From contig SIJG01000003.1 of NCBI GenBank assembly GCA_023374025.1, forward strand, positions 2,448,416 to 2,512,415: DNA of 64,000 nt, given 5' to 3'. This DNA comes from Heterodera schachtii. Taxonomy: Eukaryota > Nematoda > Chromadorea > Rhabditida > Heteroderidae. The notes under the pieces are model-generated. The model worked only from the letters and a program-made list of their open reading frames with translations. It was not told the origin of the DNA and ran no database searches. Made by a program: the position numbers and the translations under genes. Position 1 is the stretch's first letter. Every line of letters begins with the position of its first letter. This document shows, in pieces, positions 51,899-64,000 of the stretch.

Positions 51899-52807
51899 AG
51901 TAGAGATCGGATACGGGCCGGACCCGTATACGGGTTTTTACGGGCCCGTAACCCGTAACCCGTATTTTTTTCGGCCGATACGGGTTTTTACGGGTTAAGG
52001 GTTTTACGGGTTTTTAACCCGTAAGCCCGTAACCCGTATCGATGTCAAACCCGTAACCCTTACCCTTACCCGTACAATTACGATACGGGTTTTACGGGTT
52101 AATTTCTTACGTTTTTTAAGGTGAAAATGTAGTAAATTTTTAAATTTAGTGCAGTCAATCCGCCAAAACTTTGAAATTGGGCGGTCAATTTCGTAAAATT
52201 TTCGGTGAAAATCGAAAAAGCATTGGTAAATATTGGAAAATTTATGTAATTTGAAAAAAAATCAATTATTTCTGTACCAAAAATTTTTTAAGTTATTGAA
52301 TAGCTTTCGTGGGCGCGCACGGTTGGGCGCTCACGGTTGGGCGCTCACGTTTGGGCGCGCACGGTTGGGCGCCAGCATGCTTTTCCACTTAAGCTTTTTT
52401 CGTTAGCATCCAAATCCAATAATCTTGGTATCGTTCGAAAGCTCTAAACATGCTCTATTAGCCTATCAAAAAAAGAAAAGATTTTTAAGCCTGGAAAAAA
52501 TTTTATTTACAAAAAACCTCAAAAATTTTGCATTTTTTGAAATTTCATGTTATAACTTTTTTAGTAATTGTCTAATCGCTTAGCAATAGCTTAGAAAAAG
52601 CTTCTAAATATGTTAAGCTTTCGAATGATACCAAGATTGTTGGATTTGGATGACAAAGAAAAAAGTTATAGAAAGTTATAGTGGAAAAACATGCTGGCGC
52701 CCAACCGTGCGCGCCCAAACGTGAGCGCCCAACCGTGCGCGCCCAACCGTGCGCGCCCAACTGAGGTAAACCGTTATCCGTATTTTCTCAAAATTCCGAT
52801 CTCTACT
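51899..52807. mobile_element. Fold-back/MITE-like element with GC-rich arms
   Basis: Terminal inverted repeat AGTAGAGATCGGA at 51899-51911 and 52795-52807, extended by an imperfect GGAGCT pair outside. Inside are arrays of ACGGGTTTT/ACCCGTA words (51910-52105). A second pair of inverted arms is built from GCGCGCACGGTTGGGCGCTC words (52312-52376 and 52690-52766). No open frame of interest; no clear target duplication. Confidence 0.7.
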
Positions 52808-53520
52808 TTTTAGCTCCGAAAAATTACTATTTTTTGGGGGTCCGGCGGTGCCGATAGGCGCCGCCGGAAAAAAATTTTTGGAAATTGTAAGAAAAATTGC
52901 AAAAAATTTAAAAATTTTCTATTTTTTTTCCAAAAATACCTGAAAAAAGGCAAAAAATGCACCAAAATTACGTGCCCGGCATAAGGCACCAAAATCGCAA
53001 AAAAAGGCACCAAAAAGTTCAAGCTAGAAGCTTCAAACCAAGTTAAAAACTCGTTTTTCGTGCATATTAGGCCGTAGCAAGTTAGCAAAAAAAAAGGCAT
53101 ATGCCTCAAAATCCGGTCTCTAGTAATTAGGTATAATTTTATTCGCAACTCCTTTCCTCTCCCCCCATTTTTTTATTTGCTCCCACCACCCATTCATTCA
53201 TTTCTCATTATTTATTGCCTTTTAACATTTTCTTCTTTGCCCGTAGACATTTAAGAAAGTGTATTACACATCATTAATGTAAGAAATTAATTCTTTTGCG
53301 TCGATGCATCAACATTTTCTTCCAATCTTTCTCCATGTTCAGCAGTCCGTCATCATTTTAGTTAATAATGTGGAATATACATTTGTTTCAAACTCATTTT
53401 ATCCTTAAATGCTGCTATTAAGGAGAAATATTCCAGACAAACCAATATTCATTTATTTTTAACTGTTTTTAGATTCATATAAAAATTAAAAAAAAAGCCA
53501 ATTTCGCCTTATATAATTAA
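52808..53520. other. Non-coding with element debris
   Basis: Contains one GC-rich hairpin copy (52836-52867) and an array of GGCACCAAAA words (about 52935-53015), the complement of the word arrays in the hAT terminal zones. No exon found. Confidence 0.5.
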
Positions 53521-54116
53521 TAGGGCTTCCATTTTTAGGCAAATGCCTAAAATATTTGCGCACTTAATACGCACAGATAAGCACGAAAAACGCATTTTCC
53601 GCTTGGTTTGGGGTGTCTACGATGACTTTTATAATGCCTATTTTTGCCTATTTTGGACTTTTTGTGCTTAATGCCTATTTTTGTGCCTATTTCGCCATTT
53701 TTGGCGCCTTTTTCAGGATTTTCGGAAAAAACCTTAACAAAAATGCAATAAAAATGAAAAATACACCTCTAAGAATAGACAGAAAAAATTGAGAAAATAC
53801 ACCCCTAAGAATTGAAAAAGAATTTCACAAAAATTGACCCCCAAAATTTAATTATTTTTTCTTGGTAAAATTTTTGGCTTAAAAATTGTCTTTATTCGAA
53901 AAAACTTTAAACAATTGAAATATAAGTAAAATTAAGTGTTTTAGTTAAGTTTTTATGCGAATTGCATCCTAAAAAGCGTTAATAAAAAAAATTTTATTTG
54001 CCTATTTTAGTGCTTATTCGAGGATTTTTGTGCCTATTTAATGCCTATTTTGCGATTTTTTCTGTCTTTTTAGGTGCCTATTTCGCGATTTTTTGTGCCT
54101 AAAAATGGAAGCCCTA
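53521..54116. mobile_element. hAT-type MITE with 8-bp target duplication
   Basis: 596 bases with a 20-base-plus terminal inverted repeat beginning TAGGGCTTCCATTTTTAGGC, flanked by ATAATTAA on both sides (53513-53520 and 54117-54124). The inside is made of GCCTATTTTT words in an array similar to the terminal zones of the large hAT element. No coding capacity, so it would depend on a transposase supplied in trans. Confidence 0.88.
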
Positions 54117-54263
54117 ATAATTAATTTTCTCCCAATTAAATTCATTTCGTCTCTATGCTACATAAATAAAACAACACAAAGACCAAACGACAAAAAAAAA
54201 ATTAGAAGAAAAAATTGCTATTGCAATTCAAAAGGACATATATTTTACAACGACAAAGGAACA

Positions 54264-57200
54264 ATGACTACGGAATCACTTGTCATCCCCAAGGACATTG
54301 CCAATAAAAGTAATAAATTAATAAGGAAAACTTAGTGAAATCTAAATTAAATTAGTGTTTTCGTTTCTTTCCTGCATTTCTTTTTTTACACTTTTTTACG
54401 ATAATTTGAAGGGCGAGGATTCGGTAAATGCGACAAGGAAAATTTTTGCAAAATAAAGCAATATTTATTTTTAAAAAGATTTTCAAAAAATGTCCAACAA
54501 TTGAGGAATTCTTTCACTTATAACTAATTAAAGGCATTTAGTCATCGATGAACTCGACCAGAATTCATTCGAACGATGGAAACGAAAAGGATGCGTTCTC
54601 GAAATTGTTTGTGAATTTTTGTTTTCTTCAAATTTATTTCCGCATTTTTATAAACAGAAGCAGAGGAACAACGTCCGCTTGTTTCTTAATGGCACTTTGA
54701 CTGAAAATGAGTGAGTGAAAGCATTTCGATTTTAGCGGAAATTACTCCGACTAAAATTTCATACTTTTTTTTTTATTCTTCCAGGACTTTGCTTACAAAT
54801 GAAATCTTTCCCTTGTTCAAACAAGCGCGAGAAACTCTTGGCTCAGACAGTTTTATATTTACGCTTGGTCTGCTCATTCCGAATCCAAAATGTGGTTATG
54901 TAATCGGCAAAGAGGGGAAAACCGTCCAAAAAATTCAGGTTGTACAGAACTCGGTTCAGCCTATTAACTTGGGGTTCCGATGAAATCAAAAATATTGAAA
55001 AAAGAGAATGAGCTAATGAATAAATTATACATTTTTTGTTGAAAAAACATCCCTGAAATAAAGTCTTTCGAAACATGGACATACTTAATACGGGCTTGGT
55101 GACCGACAAAAGTTTCATTGTTTTTGAGGGTTTTCTTTGTTTTTTAAAATCATTAATTTAGGATGATTTTGGTATCGAAATATTTATTGACAATGGCAAG
55201 AGAGAACCCGTCCCGGAAGGATTCGCCCGTCTGTTCATCCGATCTTCGGACATTGACTCAATGCGTTGGGCCCGGGCAGAGGTAAAACTGACGTAATATG
55301 CGAATACAAATTGTTTTTTATATGTTACATAAAAAATTAAGAAATTTGCTCCATATCATCCCAATTTCCGTCTCCAATTCTAAAAAATGTCTGTGTTAAA
55401 CTTTGACAAAAAGTGTTAGTTGTTTTCGATTATAACATCAAATTCACAGATTTGGTATTGTTAATCTGTTACTAATTATAGTATTAGTGCTCTGAATTAT
55501 AGGATATATTTCACGGAGTTTAATATTGTTGATTTCCTGTTCATTTTGTAATAGTCAGCCTTGGAATAAGGGCTATAAGTCTGCAAAATTCAAAAAGGTT
55601 AGCACTTATACCAATGTATTTTTCTGCAAAATTTCAAATTCTGACACTACGAATGAACAGGATAATCAATATTTTTAAACTTTGTGAAATTTCTGTTATA
55701 TAATTCTGAGCTCTACTAATTATGCGCTATTGCCAATTGAATTAATAATTCACAAAAATTGCGGTCTCCCGAAAGCTGCAAATTTCATAATTTAGTTTTA
55801 CGGTGCAAAACTTCTTCATTTTTTACATTTATATTTTCCAATATTTTCCTATTATTTCATTTTTCCTTAATTTGCATATTTTTGCTTCCATTTCCTTTCA
55901 TAGGTCTCCATAATTTGCTCTTCCCAAAAACATTTTCTCACCACTGGTGATTCATTTTCATTCATTCATCTGCCAAAATATCATTTTGACCAAATTTGGT
56001 TGCCCTTCTCCCCCCCCCCCCCCCCATTCATTCAATCACTTTTTGGTTTTATTTAGAATTCAGTATTTTTGTTGAATGCGTTTCAAAGGCCGCCATTCAC
56101 AGATTCGTCGACTCGAGGCGCGTTCTTTGGAGTTCAATCCGTACGCAATGCCAAGGGACAACAAAAAGCGATCGGCGGACGGCAAATGGATGACACAGAA
56201 CGAACGAATCAAATTGCCACCATTTGGACACTTTACCAGCGAACAGCAAATGCATTTTCGAGAAATTCAGGTCGTCCGGAAATGGAAATTTTTGAAAAAA
56301 CTGCAAATTTACTATATTACAATAATATAAATTCCGTTATAAACTATTTCTTTACAGAAATCGTCAGCCATCAATTGGGTTTTCGATGAGCTGCTCAATT
56401 TGACAGAGGCGGGCGACGGACGCTTTGTGACTTTGGAAGGCGACGCCGAATTGGTGCTCAGTGCGAAGAAGCGATTGGCAAAACTGATCACCGAAATTGA
56501 GGTGGCCAACAAAAGGCTTAAGTCGTGCCAAATTTGGCAATTCCCGGCAAAAAATTCCCATTTTTTATTGTTATTAAATGGTTGGATTTGTTATTAAATA
56601 GTTGGACTTTTTCAGGATTCCCATCTCCATTCTTCGTCCGTTCGGCTGGCCAATTCGCCGACCACCGGCCGAACGCTCTATCGAACGGTTGTCAAAGTGC
56701 CGTCGCCCGCCTGGCGATTGGTCATCGGAGGCGGTGGGAAGACAATCAAAGGGTTGAAGGTGGGTGTCACCAACCCAACCCAATATTTAATTGGCTTTGG
56801 TAATGCAATGAATGAATACTTTTAGGAGCGTTTTGGCGTGTCCATGCGCTTTTTGGGCGACAATTTCGTTTCCTACCCGCACTTCCGATCACTTAGCATC
56901 TTTGGACACGATAAAATGAATGTTCATTCGGCTCGTGAGCACATTGAGCGCGAATTTGTGGCGAAAAATGACGAATATTTGGGAGTGCGTAAAAACTTTT
57001 CCAATTATTAAATTTATTATAAATGGGAATTAGCATTTTAAGCAAAACACTTCCCAAGCGAAAGCAAAAGAACGTCGGAAATTCCTTTCCACGACGGATG
57101 ACCCGAACAATAACATCGATTTGATCGATACGAATGCATTCGGACACAAAACGGCGATTGGCGGATGGGAATCGGACGAAGTGAGGCACAAAGACAGAAT

Positions 57201-58166
57201 TTGAATTCTTTTCTCACAATCAGCATTCTCCCGATGATTAATAATCCATAATGACTCATTAAATTTTTTCAAATAAAAGTACTTTTTTAATTCATTTTTT
57301 TATAAATTAAGGAATCGTGGGCTGTAGATGAAGAAGCGCATGTTTGCTCTGATTTCACAATGAATGAACAGAAAACTGATGAAACAGTGTCAAATTCGGA
57401 GGAGGAATTGCAAAAATGGGATGACGAAGACAAAGAAGAAGATAAAGAGGAAGAGGAGGAACAAAGGGAAGAAAAGAAGACAAAACCCAACATTTTTGGA
57501 GGAGAGAAGGGACAGAACGGAGGAGGAGACGAAAACACAGTGAAGGAATTGGGAAAAGAAGCAGAGAGTGTGAAGAATGAAGACAGCGGAATTGTGGGAG
57601 ACGGAGAGGAGGACGAACTCTTTTTGCTCATTGAGGCGAAAGGGACGCAAAAAGAGGGGGACGAAGACGACGAAGTCGGAGGACGAAGTCGAAGCGCGGA
57701 GCGCCAACAGCAAAACAGCGCCGAATTTGGCACGGGCGAAATAACAAAGCGACGAACGACCAGGTGAGGAGGAGAAGCATTTGGGATTAGTCATTGCTTG
57801 GCATTCTTCCGCAACACAGTCTGAGTGATGGCATTGGCAATTCCTACGTCTCGGCCGCTTCCTCCGCCGATTTCTACGCCGACGAAACGGTGCAACAGCT
57901 GATATTTCAGCCGTTGGATCGCAATGCCTTGGCATGTCAATTAGAACGGGCCAAAGCGACGCTGCTCGGCGATGAACATTTGTCCCGGGAGTTGGCGCGT
58001 ACGGTAGGTTTTTTGGGATACTCACCGTATTGTTTACAGTACCTACCAAAATGATATTGCTCAATTTCAGCAAGCCCTTCTCCGTGCCCGGGAGCGCGAG
58101 TGCGAGCAGTTGCGTTTGGAAAATCAGCGTCTCAAACTTCAATTATCTTCATCAACCGTAGCGTAA
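54264..58166 (+). CDS. KH-domain RNA-binding protein, family not resolved
   Basis: At least twelve exons run in phase from ATG 54264 (MTTESLVIPKDIANK) to TAA 58164-58166. The first KH domain is split between exons 54785-54938 and 55162-55281: GYVIGKEGKTVQKIQ (GxxG loop GKEG), then DDFGIEIFIDNGKR. A linker (56103-56270, 56358-56501) is followed by a second KH domain in exons 56616-56759 and 56826-56984: WRLVIGGGGKTIKGLK, then ERFGVSMRFLGDNF. The rest is a long Glu/Lys/Asp-rich acidic segment (57310-57771) and a C-terminal coiled coil ending ENQRLKLQLSSSTVA. KH domains with intact GxxG loops bind single-stranded RNA. I cannot tie it to a named subfamily. Confidence 0.8.
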
Positions 58167-59176
58167 AGAAAAGAAAACGGAAATATAAAGAAAAAGCCAC
58201 AAAATTTGACCAACAGAAAGAAACGAAGAGAAAAGATTATTTAGAAACGATTTTAGATTTCATTTTCCCACGGAGTTGCATTTGTTTGATGATTGACCTT
58301 TAAACCCTTTTATTTGTTCCCTTCGGCGCGTGTGTCCGACTTTGTGTGCCATGCCCTTTTTTGCCGTTATCACCGTTTGCCATGTGTTTGATTCAATCAT
58401 ATTTTTTAGGAGATTTTTCATTAAAAAGATTGAATTGAATGGATGATCTTGGTTCTAAAATCACCGCACTTTTCCATCTCATGTTATTTTCGAATTTGTG
58501 CCACTAGCTATTTGCATGATCTTTGCTTGTTTATTACATTGATTGACTTAAGAAAGACGAGTTAACTGTGCATTTCACTTAAAACTGAATGTTTACTTTG
58601 TGTATCTCTCTTCTGATTCAACCGTTGTCATTTGCTGACGCTTTTAATTTTCCAATTTAAAGAATAAAATCTTATCGAGAAAAAGTCGAAGGGTTTTTTC
58701 GTACAAAAAATAATAGTTTTTGGTAGACATTCGAGGCTTACTGTTTTCTACAGAACGCTTTAAAAAAACTCTCAATGCACATGTTTTTTAATGAGTTAAA
58801 CAATTAATTTGTCCATTTTTTAAAATTATTTCTCTTTGAGTCGTCGGTTGGTTTTTCACATTCTCTTGTCAGAGAGTGAAGTGAAAATGTAATTAAAGGT
58901 GTAAAAGTTCCACTTCATAAAGAAAAGGCGTTACGGCATTCATTCATTAATAATTTGGATACAAATTAAAGGAAAAAACGGCAAATAAACTTAATTTCTG
59001 TTTAATTTAAATATTTGTCATTTCGCGTGAGCAATTTAAAGCAAAATTAAATTTTATATTTCAAATCAAAAAATCCAAAAAATTAGAGGCTATGAGCCTA
59101 TGACCGTGAATCATTTGACTCTGTTCACAAAAGATTATTTCGCTTTTATTTGCTACCTTTTTAATTGTTTATTATT
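58167..59176. other. Intergenic, no gene recognised
   Basis: 3' flank of the KH gene (AATAAA-like word near 58663) and AT-rich spacer. No exon found. Confidence 0.5.
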
Positions 59177-60838
59177 ATGCAGGTAAATCCAATTTGCAGA
59201 TTAATTTAAATCTAATTAATTTAATTATCCAAAAATTATCATTTAAATTTCCGATTAAATTACACCAAAAACCAAAAATTTTCAATTTTTCTTTGGTATT
59301 TTTGCAGTTTTTCCACGTTTTCCCCAACAACCAATTGCCCTTCGCTTTCCTTTTGACCATTGGCATTCGCTGGACCATCGGTTCGCTTGGCTTTCTGCTC
59401 AACTTTTCCCTCGTTTTTGTCACTTGGAGGACAAAGTCCGCTTTTTCTCAATTTTAATTTAATATAATTTAATTATTAAAATTATTTTCCTTTATTTGTG
59501 CCCTTTTAAAGGACATTTCGTCAGTTGTGCAACTGTTTGATCGCGGTAAATGCCCTCTTTTCCGGCCTTTTTGGCCTTTCGCTGTCCATTGGTTGGGCAT
59601 TTGCCCTCAGCGGACACCCTTTTATGTTCGAAGGTCCCAACAAATTTTGAAATTTTTTCGATTTTTTAAATATTTCAGGCCCTTGCGCCGTCGTCCAAAC
59701 CGTTCCTTTGTTATGCCGAAATGTTGGCTTAAGTTCGCTTTTTTGGATTGGCTTTGATCGCCTTGTCAATGCGTTGTTCGCCAATTCGTCTCTGTACACA
59801 TTTTTAAAAATGTTAAAATTGTTTTTATTTTATTCAGACATCGCCACCAATCGTTCTACACTTTTCTGATCATTTTCAACATTTCGCTTCATTCGGGATT
59901 TATTATCATTTCGGTCTTTTCGATGGCCATTAATTATCCGGATCAGTGAGTAAAATACTCGGCAATTAACCACCTGATTATTAATTAATTAACTGGTGAT
60001 TAGCGTCACCCTATGCTTAACTCACGACGACACTTACTTTGGCCCAATGGCACTGCCTTTGCTTCTCGTCAACGTTTCACTGAGTGCGCTGATCTTTCTG
60101 CTCTACGTCCTTTTGGCATTTGTGGTCAAATTCAAGAAGGACATTTCAGGTAATTAAACTATCCATCAATAACCATCCATTTGATAAGTATTATTAATTA
60201 CTCTTAATTATTCACACATTTCACTTTTGGGGTTCTCATGGCAGATTATGGGTCCAATTATTTTATATTATAAAAAGTTTATTAAAGTGCCATCAGTTCG
60301 ATATGATTTAATAGAATTGTTTTTGTAATAAATTATTTATGTGTCTGGCCCTTAAACCTTAATTGGTTTTTGCCTGAGCTTTCTAATTTATTTACCATTT
60401 AATTACTACACATACCAGCAGGGCTTTAATTGCATTGGCCTGTGAAGGGCTTTAAAGCAAAGTCAGAAACACCTGGCATGGGACTAAAAAGTTGCCAAAA
60501 TAATATTTGTGTCAGTACGCATTTCGTCGATTAGCGTTCAAACACAAAAATATTTTGAAGGAAATGCGCCGTAAAAAAATAAATCGCTTGACGTGTAAAA
60601 TTTCATGGGACGCATAAAACCGACCAAAAGCCCCTTTTATCTTTCCGTTTAGTGAATGCCGAAATCACTCGTCGCCTTCTCCGTTCTCTGATGGCCATTA
60701 TGATTGTGATGGTGACCGGCTTCACCCTGAACAATTTTGTCAATGTTTTGTTCGATTTGATGGTCATAGAAGTCACTGACATTGCCAAAGTGATTTTTCA
60801 AATGGAAATAATCTTCTCTGTATTGTTCCAATTTTAGT
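59177..60838 (+). CDS. Seven-transmembrane receptor (rhodopsin-like, nematode chemoreceptor type)
   Basis: Phase-consistent exons beginning 59308 encode successive membrane spans: TM1 (IGSLGFLLNFSLVFVTWRTK), TM2 (LIAVNALFSGLFGLSLSIGW), TM3 ending with a DRY-like FDRLVNALF after a Cys, TM4 (LIIFNISLHSGFIIISVFSM), TM5 (LLLVNVSLSALIFLLYVLLA) and TM6 (MAIMIVMVTGFTLNNFVNVL). The pattern fits the Srsx-like class of nematode receptors, probably a surface chemosensory or peptide receptor; the ligand is unknown. The first exon may be just ATG CAG at 59177-59182, which is tentative. TM7 is weak: the frame stops at TAG 60836-60838, and the codons beyond it (YMSIWNERN) resemble the end of TM7. The gene may therefore be truncated, or its last exon missed. 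Confidence 0.75.
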
Positions 60839-61206
60839 ATATGTCCATTTGGAATGAACGGAACCAACATAATGGGTGTTTCTTATATATGAAGAAAGAG
60901 AATTTTTAGCAATTTTTGTGATGGGTTCAAAAAGTAGTTAGACACTTTCTCCCTCTGCTGCCTTATTTTCTTTACTCTTTTTCTTTATCCAATACTCTCA
61001 CTCTGCATCTCTCATTTCTTTGCCTTTACTCTCCTCTTCCTCTTTTTTGCCCAAGTGTATTTGTCTGACTGCTGCTGCTTTTTTGCGGAGGGAAAGAAAA
61101 AGACGGAGGGTAAGAGAGTAAAGAGTATTACAGCCAATGGGCAGACGAGCATGGGGATGAAATAGTGCACGGTTCTTGGGGTAAAGAAAGGAGTGTGCCT
61201 GGGGAT
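60839..61206. other. Intergenic, CT-rich
   Basis: Pyrimidine-rich DNA (60940-61060) and purine-rich DNA (61080-61120) without an exon. Its right end is the original flank of the U1 snRNA gene, displaced by the MITE insertion. Confidence 0.5.
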
Positions 61207-62209
61207 CAGGGCTGGCCGTGATTGAATTTCCAATCACGGAAATCCGTGAGCCGTGATCACGGGGCTTCCAAAAAAATCCGTGAGCCGTGAACCGTGATCA
61301 CGGCACCCCAAAAACCCCGTGATTCCCGTGATCCGTGAGCCGTGATCCGTGATTATAAAAAAAATTTTCTAATGATTTTTTTTATTTAAATTTATTTTAA
61401 AAAACGGAATTTATTCGTTGGAAAATTCCCAAAAGATATTTTAAAGAAACCAAACCATATAGGTAAACGTTTTTTTTTTGCGGTGTGCTTTTTCCAAAAA
61501 ACTTCGAGTACAGGGGGCAGAACAGGTGGTGCCAATAGGTGCCGCCGTGAAAATTTTTTTTTATTTTTAATGCGATTTGTTAGCAGATTTTTTCCAAAAA
61601 ATGAACAAATTTACGTTTTTGAACCAATGGAAAATAAAGGGCTATTTTTGCCATTTGGGGTCAAAGTTTCAAAAAAATAAGGTAAAATGGGGGTCCGGCG
61701 GTGCCGATAGGCGCCGCCGTAAAAAATTTTGAATTTTTGAGTGAATTTATTAACAGATTTTGTCCAAAAATGTCCAATCATTTATTAATTTATGGGTTTT
61801 ATGCTGTTTTAAAAAATAACGAAAAATAATTTTAATGTAAAAGAGTTTATTTTTAATTAAATTTCAATTAAACTAATTTTAAAAAATATGAAAAATGTAC
61901 TGTCCCAAAGGGAAACTGAACCCAAGGGACAAAAAGACAGAAGGCTTAACCACTAGACTAATATATAGACAGATATTTGCTTAACAAAAAAGAATTTATT
62001 TATTTAATTTTTTCTCAAAAACTTTCTCTCTTCACACCAATTTCCTATTTTCGTCTCAATAAAAATTCCTTATATAAAATGCCAATCACGGATCAAAATC
62101 ACGGAAAAATTGAAAAAATCCGTGAGCCGTGATCCGTGATCACGGCACCCCAAAACCCCCGTGATTCCCGTGATCCGTGAGCCGTGATCCGTGATCACGG
62201 CCAGCCCTG
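61207..62209. mobile_element. hAT-type MITE with 8-bp target duplication next to U1 snRNA
   Basis: 1,003 bases with terminal inverted repeat CAGGGCTGGCCGTGAT, flanked by CTGGGGAT on both sides (61199-61206 and 62210-62217). Both arms are arrays of CCGTGATC/GAGCCGTGATCACGG words. The centre holds two GC-rich hairpin copies (61512-61549 and 61689-61720) and a tRNA-like patch. No transposase. Confidence 0.9.
61895..61966 (-). tRNA. tRNA-like (SINE-type) sequence inside the MITE
   Basis: The minus strand reads TAGTCTAGTGGTTAAG, which fits a tRNA A box, and about 35 bases later GGGTTCAGTTTCCC, which resembles a B box with one extra base. The flanks do not form an acceptor stem, so this is at most a decayed tRNA or a tRNA-derived SINE head, not a working tRNA gene. 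Confidence 0.3.
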
Positions 62210-62322
62210 CTGGGGATGGAGTGCACTTTTCTGTACAGTTTCCCCTCTTCTCTCGCCCTCTTTCCATCCCATCTCTCCTCATCCTTACTTTGCTCCTGTC
62301 CTTGGACTTGCTGCTGCTCTTT

Positions 62323-62485
62323 AAACTTACCTGGCTGGGGAGTTCCTGCGATCACCAAGGCAGGTATCCTGTGGCGAGGCTCCACCATTGCACTTTCGGT
62401 CGGGGCTGACCCGCAGGGCGGTCCCGAACTGGGATAGGCCCACAGCTAAATTTTTGAGTGCGGGGGACGGCGTTCGCGCCTCCCC
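62323..62485 (+). ncRNA. U1 spliceosomal snRNA
   Basis: The 163-nt sequence starts AAACTTACCTGGCTGGGGAG, whose ACTTACCTG pairs with 5' splice sites. It continues with GCGATCACCAAGG (stem-loop I), CCATTGCACT (the U1-70K/U1A region loop), GGCTGACC, an Sm site AAATTTTTG at 62448-62456, and a 3' stem-loop GGGGACGGCGTTCGCGCCTCCCC. Length and order match animal U1. In the cell it recognises 5' splice sites, including through the bases seen here. The upstream promoter element cannot be named with certainty, but about 114 bases separate the U1 start from the end of the MITE. Confidence 0.95.
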
Positions 62486-62986
62486 TTTAAAAGCATTGCT
62501 TGGGCTATCTGTTCTTTTGGCATGGTATCCCTTTCAACACTTCCGATACAATGCCATGCAAAGTATTCAATTTTTTGGAAATTTAAAGTCGCTAAAAAAT
62601 TTAAGAACGAGCATGCCCCCTGCCGTACAAAAATGTCTCCCGTACGGAAATAGCCAAAACGACCCTGACCGTGTCGTACACTTCAGATTTACCTCAGTTG
62701 AGTTCAAGTATGTCCTTGAACTATTTTTTTTTAATTGACGAAATCTAACGATCTTGGTATCATTAGAAAGCTGCTCTATTAACCTTACAAAACAATTTTT
62801 GTGAAAAAGTTCTTTAAATTTCAAAATTTTGATTTAACGCAATTTTTATTTCTTGGCGTTCTGTTACAAAACAAAAAAAAACAAATGAAAAAAGAATTTG
62901 CTTAATTTTGTTGACTCATTGAAATGGATATGAACAAGTTTTGCCTTACGCGTCTGATAAAACCATAAAAATCACATTTCCAAGAA
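62486..62986. other. Non-coding between U1 and the dehydrogenase gene
   Basis: Contains ATCTTGGTATCATTAGAAAG followed by CTCTATTAACC (62751-62785), which resembles 52425-52465 inside the fold-back element, so a dispersed repeat is likely. No exon found. Confidence 0.5.
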
Positions 62987-63721
62987 ATGGCTTCTTCTGC
63001 TGCTGGATTTGCCATTGTCACCGGTGCCAACACCGGCCTCGGCTTGCATTTTGTTAAATCCCTTTATGCTTCCGGCACTTATTCCGCCATTGTGTTGGCC
63101 TGTCGAAGTGAACAGCGCGCGAAGAGCGCAATTGAACAAATTCGCTGTGGCCAATCATCGCCGGCGGAAAATGGCAACGGCACACAAACAAAATTAGAAT
63201 TTGCGAAGGTTGGTAAGATTTTAACCCACAAAACTCACAGCACTCAGAATGTTTTTTTATCAAAATGTTTTGATGCTTCTCAATTCTTGCGCCAAAACCG
63301 AATTGCTAACAAATTAAATGTTTATTTTACATTAATGTGGCTTACAATTAGAAACAAATCAAAAAATTTAGGCATTTTAAAATGATTTATAAAACTATAT
63401 TAAATCAAAAAAGCATTTATTGTTGCTTTGTTTTTGGTAAATTTTAAACATAAAATTCGGAATCGGTTTTCTTAATTCCCTAAAAAAAACTTTGGTGCCC
63501 TTTGACATGGGAGATTAAATTTATTTTCCAATTTTTTGTAATGACAAGTTTATTTTGGGTCTGTAATACATATTTTTTAGTTGGATTTGACCTGCAATGA
63601 TTCGGTCCGCACTTTCGTCTCTCAACTCGATGAACGTCCTTATCAAAAGGGCAGTTTGCGATTGCTCGTCAACAATGCCGGCATTATGGGCCATCCCTTT
63701 CAATTGGTCGACGGCGTTGAG
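62987..63721 (+). CDS. Short-chain dehydrogenase/reductase, 5' part only
   Basis: Two exons (62987-63208 and 63581-63721) join in phase. ATG at 62987 begins MASSAAGFAIVTGANTGLGL with the Rossmann glycine motif TGxxxGLG, then LACRSEQRAKSAIEQI. The second exon has LDLTCNDSVRTFVSQL and RLLVNNAGIMGHPF with the NNAG motif. This fits classical NAD(P)-dependent SDRs; the ACRS after strand 2 suggests the protochlorophyllide-reductase/retinol-dehydrogenase-like branch. The catalytic YxxxK part must lie past a GT donor at 63722 and is not found before the window ends. Confidence 0.85.
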
Positions 63722-64000
63722 GTGGGCCGACCACTCTTTTGAAGCATTGATTTTCGATAAAATCCGAACAAAGGATCAAATGCGATTGATTTGGGTACTT
63801 AATTCTGTTTGGGGACCGCACATTCAAATTTAAAAAAACGGCAAAAAATAGCGCCGGAATATTCAAAAACAGCGCTTCAGTTAGTTGGGAGGCATAAAAA
63901 AAATTTAAAAAATCAAAAACATTTTCAGTGTGATTTTCGAGGTCGCTGCTCACAAATAATGCGGTCTTAATTATTACCCAAAATGTTTATTTGTATTGCG
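63722..64000. other. Intron sequence of the dehydrogenase gene
   Basis: AT-rich with no exon that continues the SDR frame; the next exon is probably outside the window. Confidence 0.5.

Overview
This window looks like nuclear DNA of a nematode. Genes are split into many small exons by short AT-rich introns. The gene set is animal-like: EB1, pICln, a GLUT-type sugar transporter, a short valyl-tRNA synthetase, a 7TM receptor and U1 snRNA. Several introns use GC-AG boundaries. A ubiquitin-like protein with a possible signal peptide and frequent GC-AG splicing would fit a plant-parasitic cyst nematode (Globodera/Heterodera type), but the species is an inference and is not proven by the sequence. 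Exon models were built by hand from reading frame, splice sites and phase; those whose phases close from start to stop are the most reliable.

Layout. 1-6.4 kb: mostly non-coding, with a GA microsatellite and two unrecognised coding pieces on the minus strand. 6.4-9.35 kb: complete sugar transporter (minus). 10.7-12.9 kb: an orphan Tyr/Gly-rich exon and a predicted secreted low-complexity protein (minus). 14.7-19.5 kb: a full EB1 gene (plus) and a tail-to-tail inverted short paralogue (minus). 19.8-23.8 kb: valyl-tRNA synthetase (minus). 24.1-36.9 kb: a transposon complex with a fold-back element, a 3.3 kb direct duplication, a hAT element with 8-bp target duplication, and a MULE inserted inside the hAT element with its own 9-bp target duplication. 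37.3-40.1 kb: ubiquitin-like gene and pICln gene with interleaved duplicated pieces. 40.8-43.4 kb: TANGO1/cTAGE5-like coiled-coil gene plus a partial copy. 43.5-51.9 kb: a 3.1 kb GC-rich minisatellite, a large palindrome and a 4.3 kb array of a 116-120 bp satellite. 51.9-54.1 kb: fold-back and hAT-type MITE. 54.3-58.2 kb: KH-domain gene. 59.2-60.8 kb: 7TM receptor. 61.2-62.5 kb: hAT-type MITE just upstream of U1 snRNA. 63 kb to the end: start of a short-chain dehydrogenase.

The host genes are ordinary cell components (microtubule tips, spliceosome assembly through pICln and U1, translation, sugar uptake, ER export) and do not form one pathway. The most unusual content is in the repeats. Several element families end in arrays of very short repeats arranged as long inverted arms, a GC-rich hairpin recurs at five places, and nested target duplications give an order of insertion. 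The most unusual genes are a valyl-tRNA synthetase with no room for the CP1 editing domain, an EB1 paralogue without its dimerisation domain, and a ubiquitin-like protein that lacks the diglycine tail.
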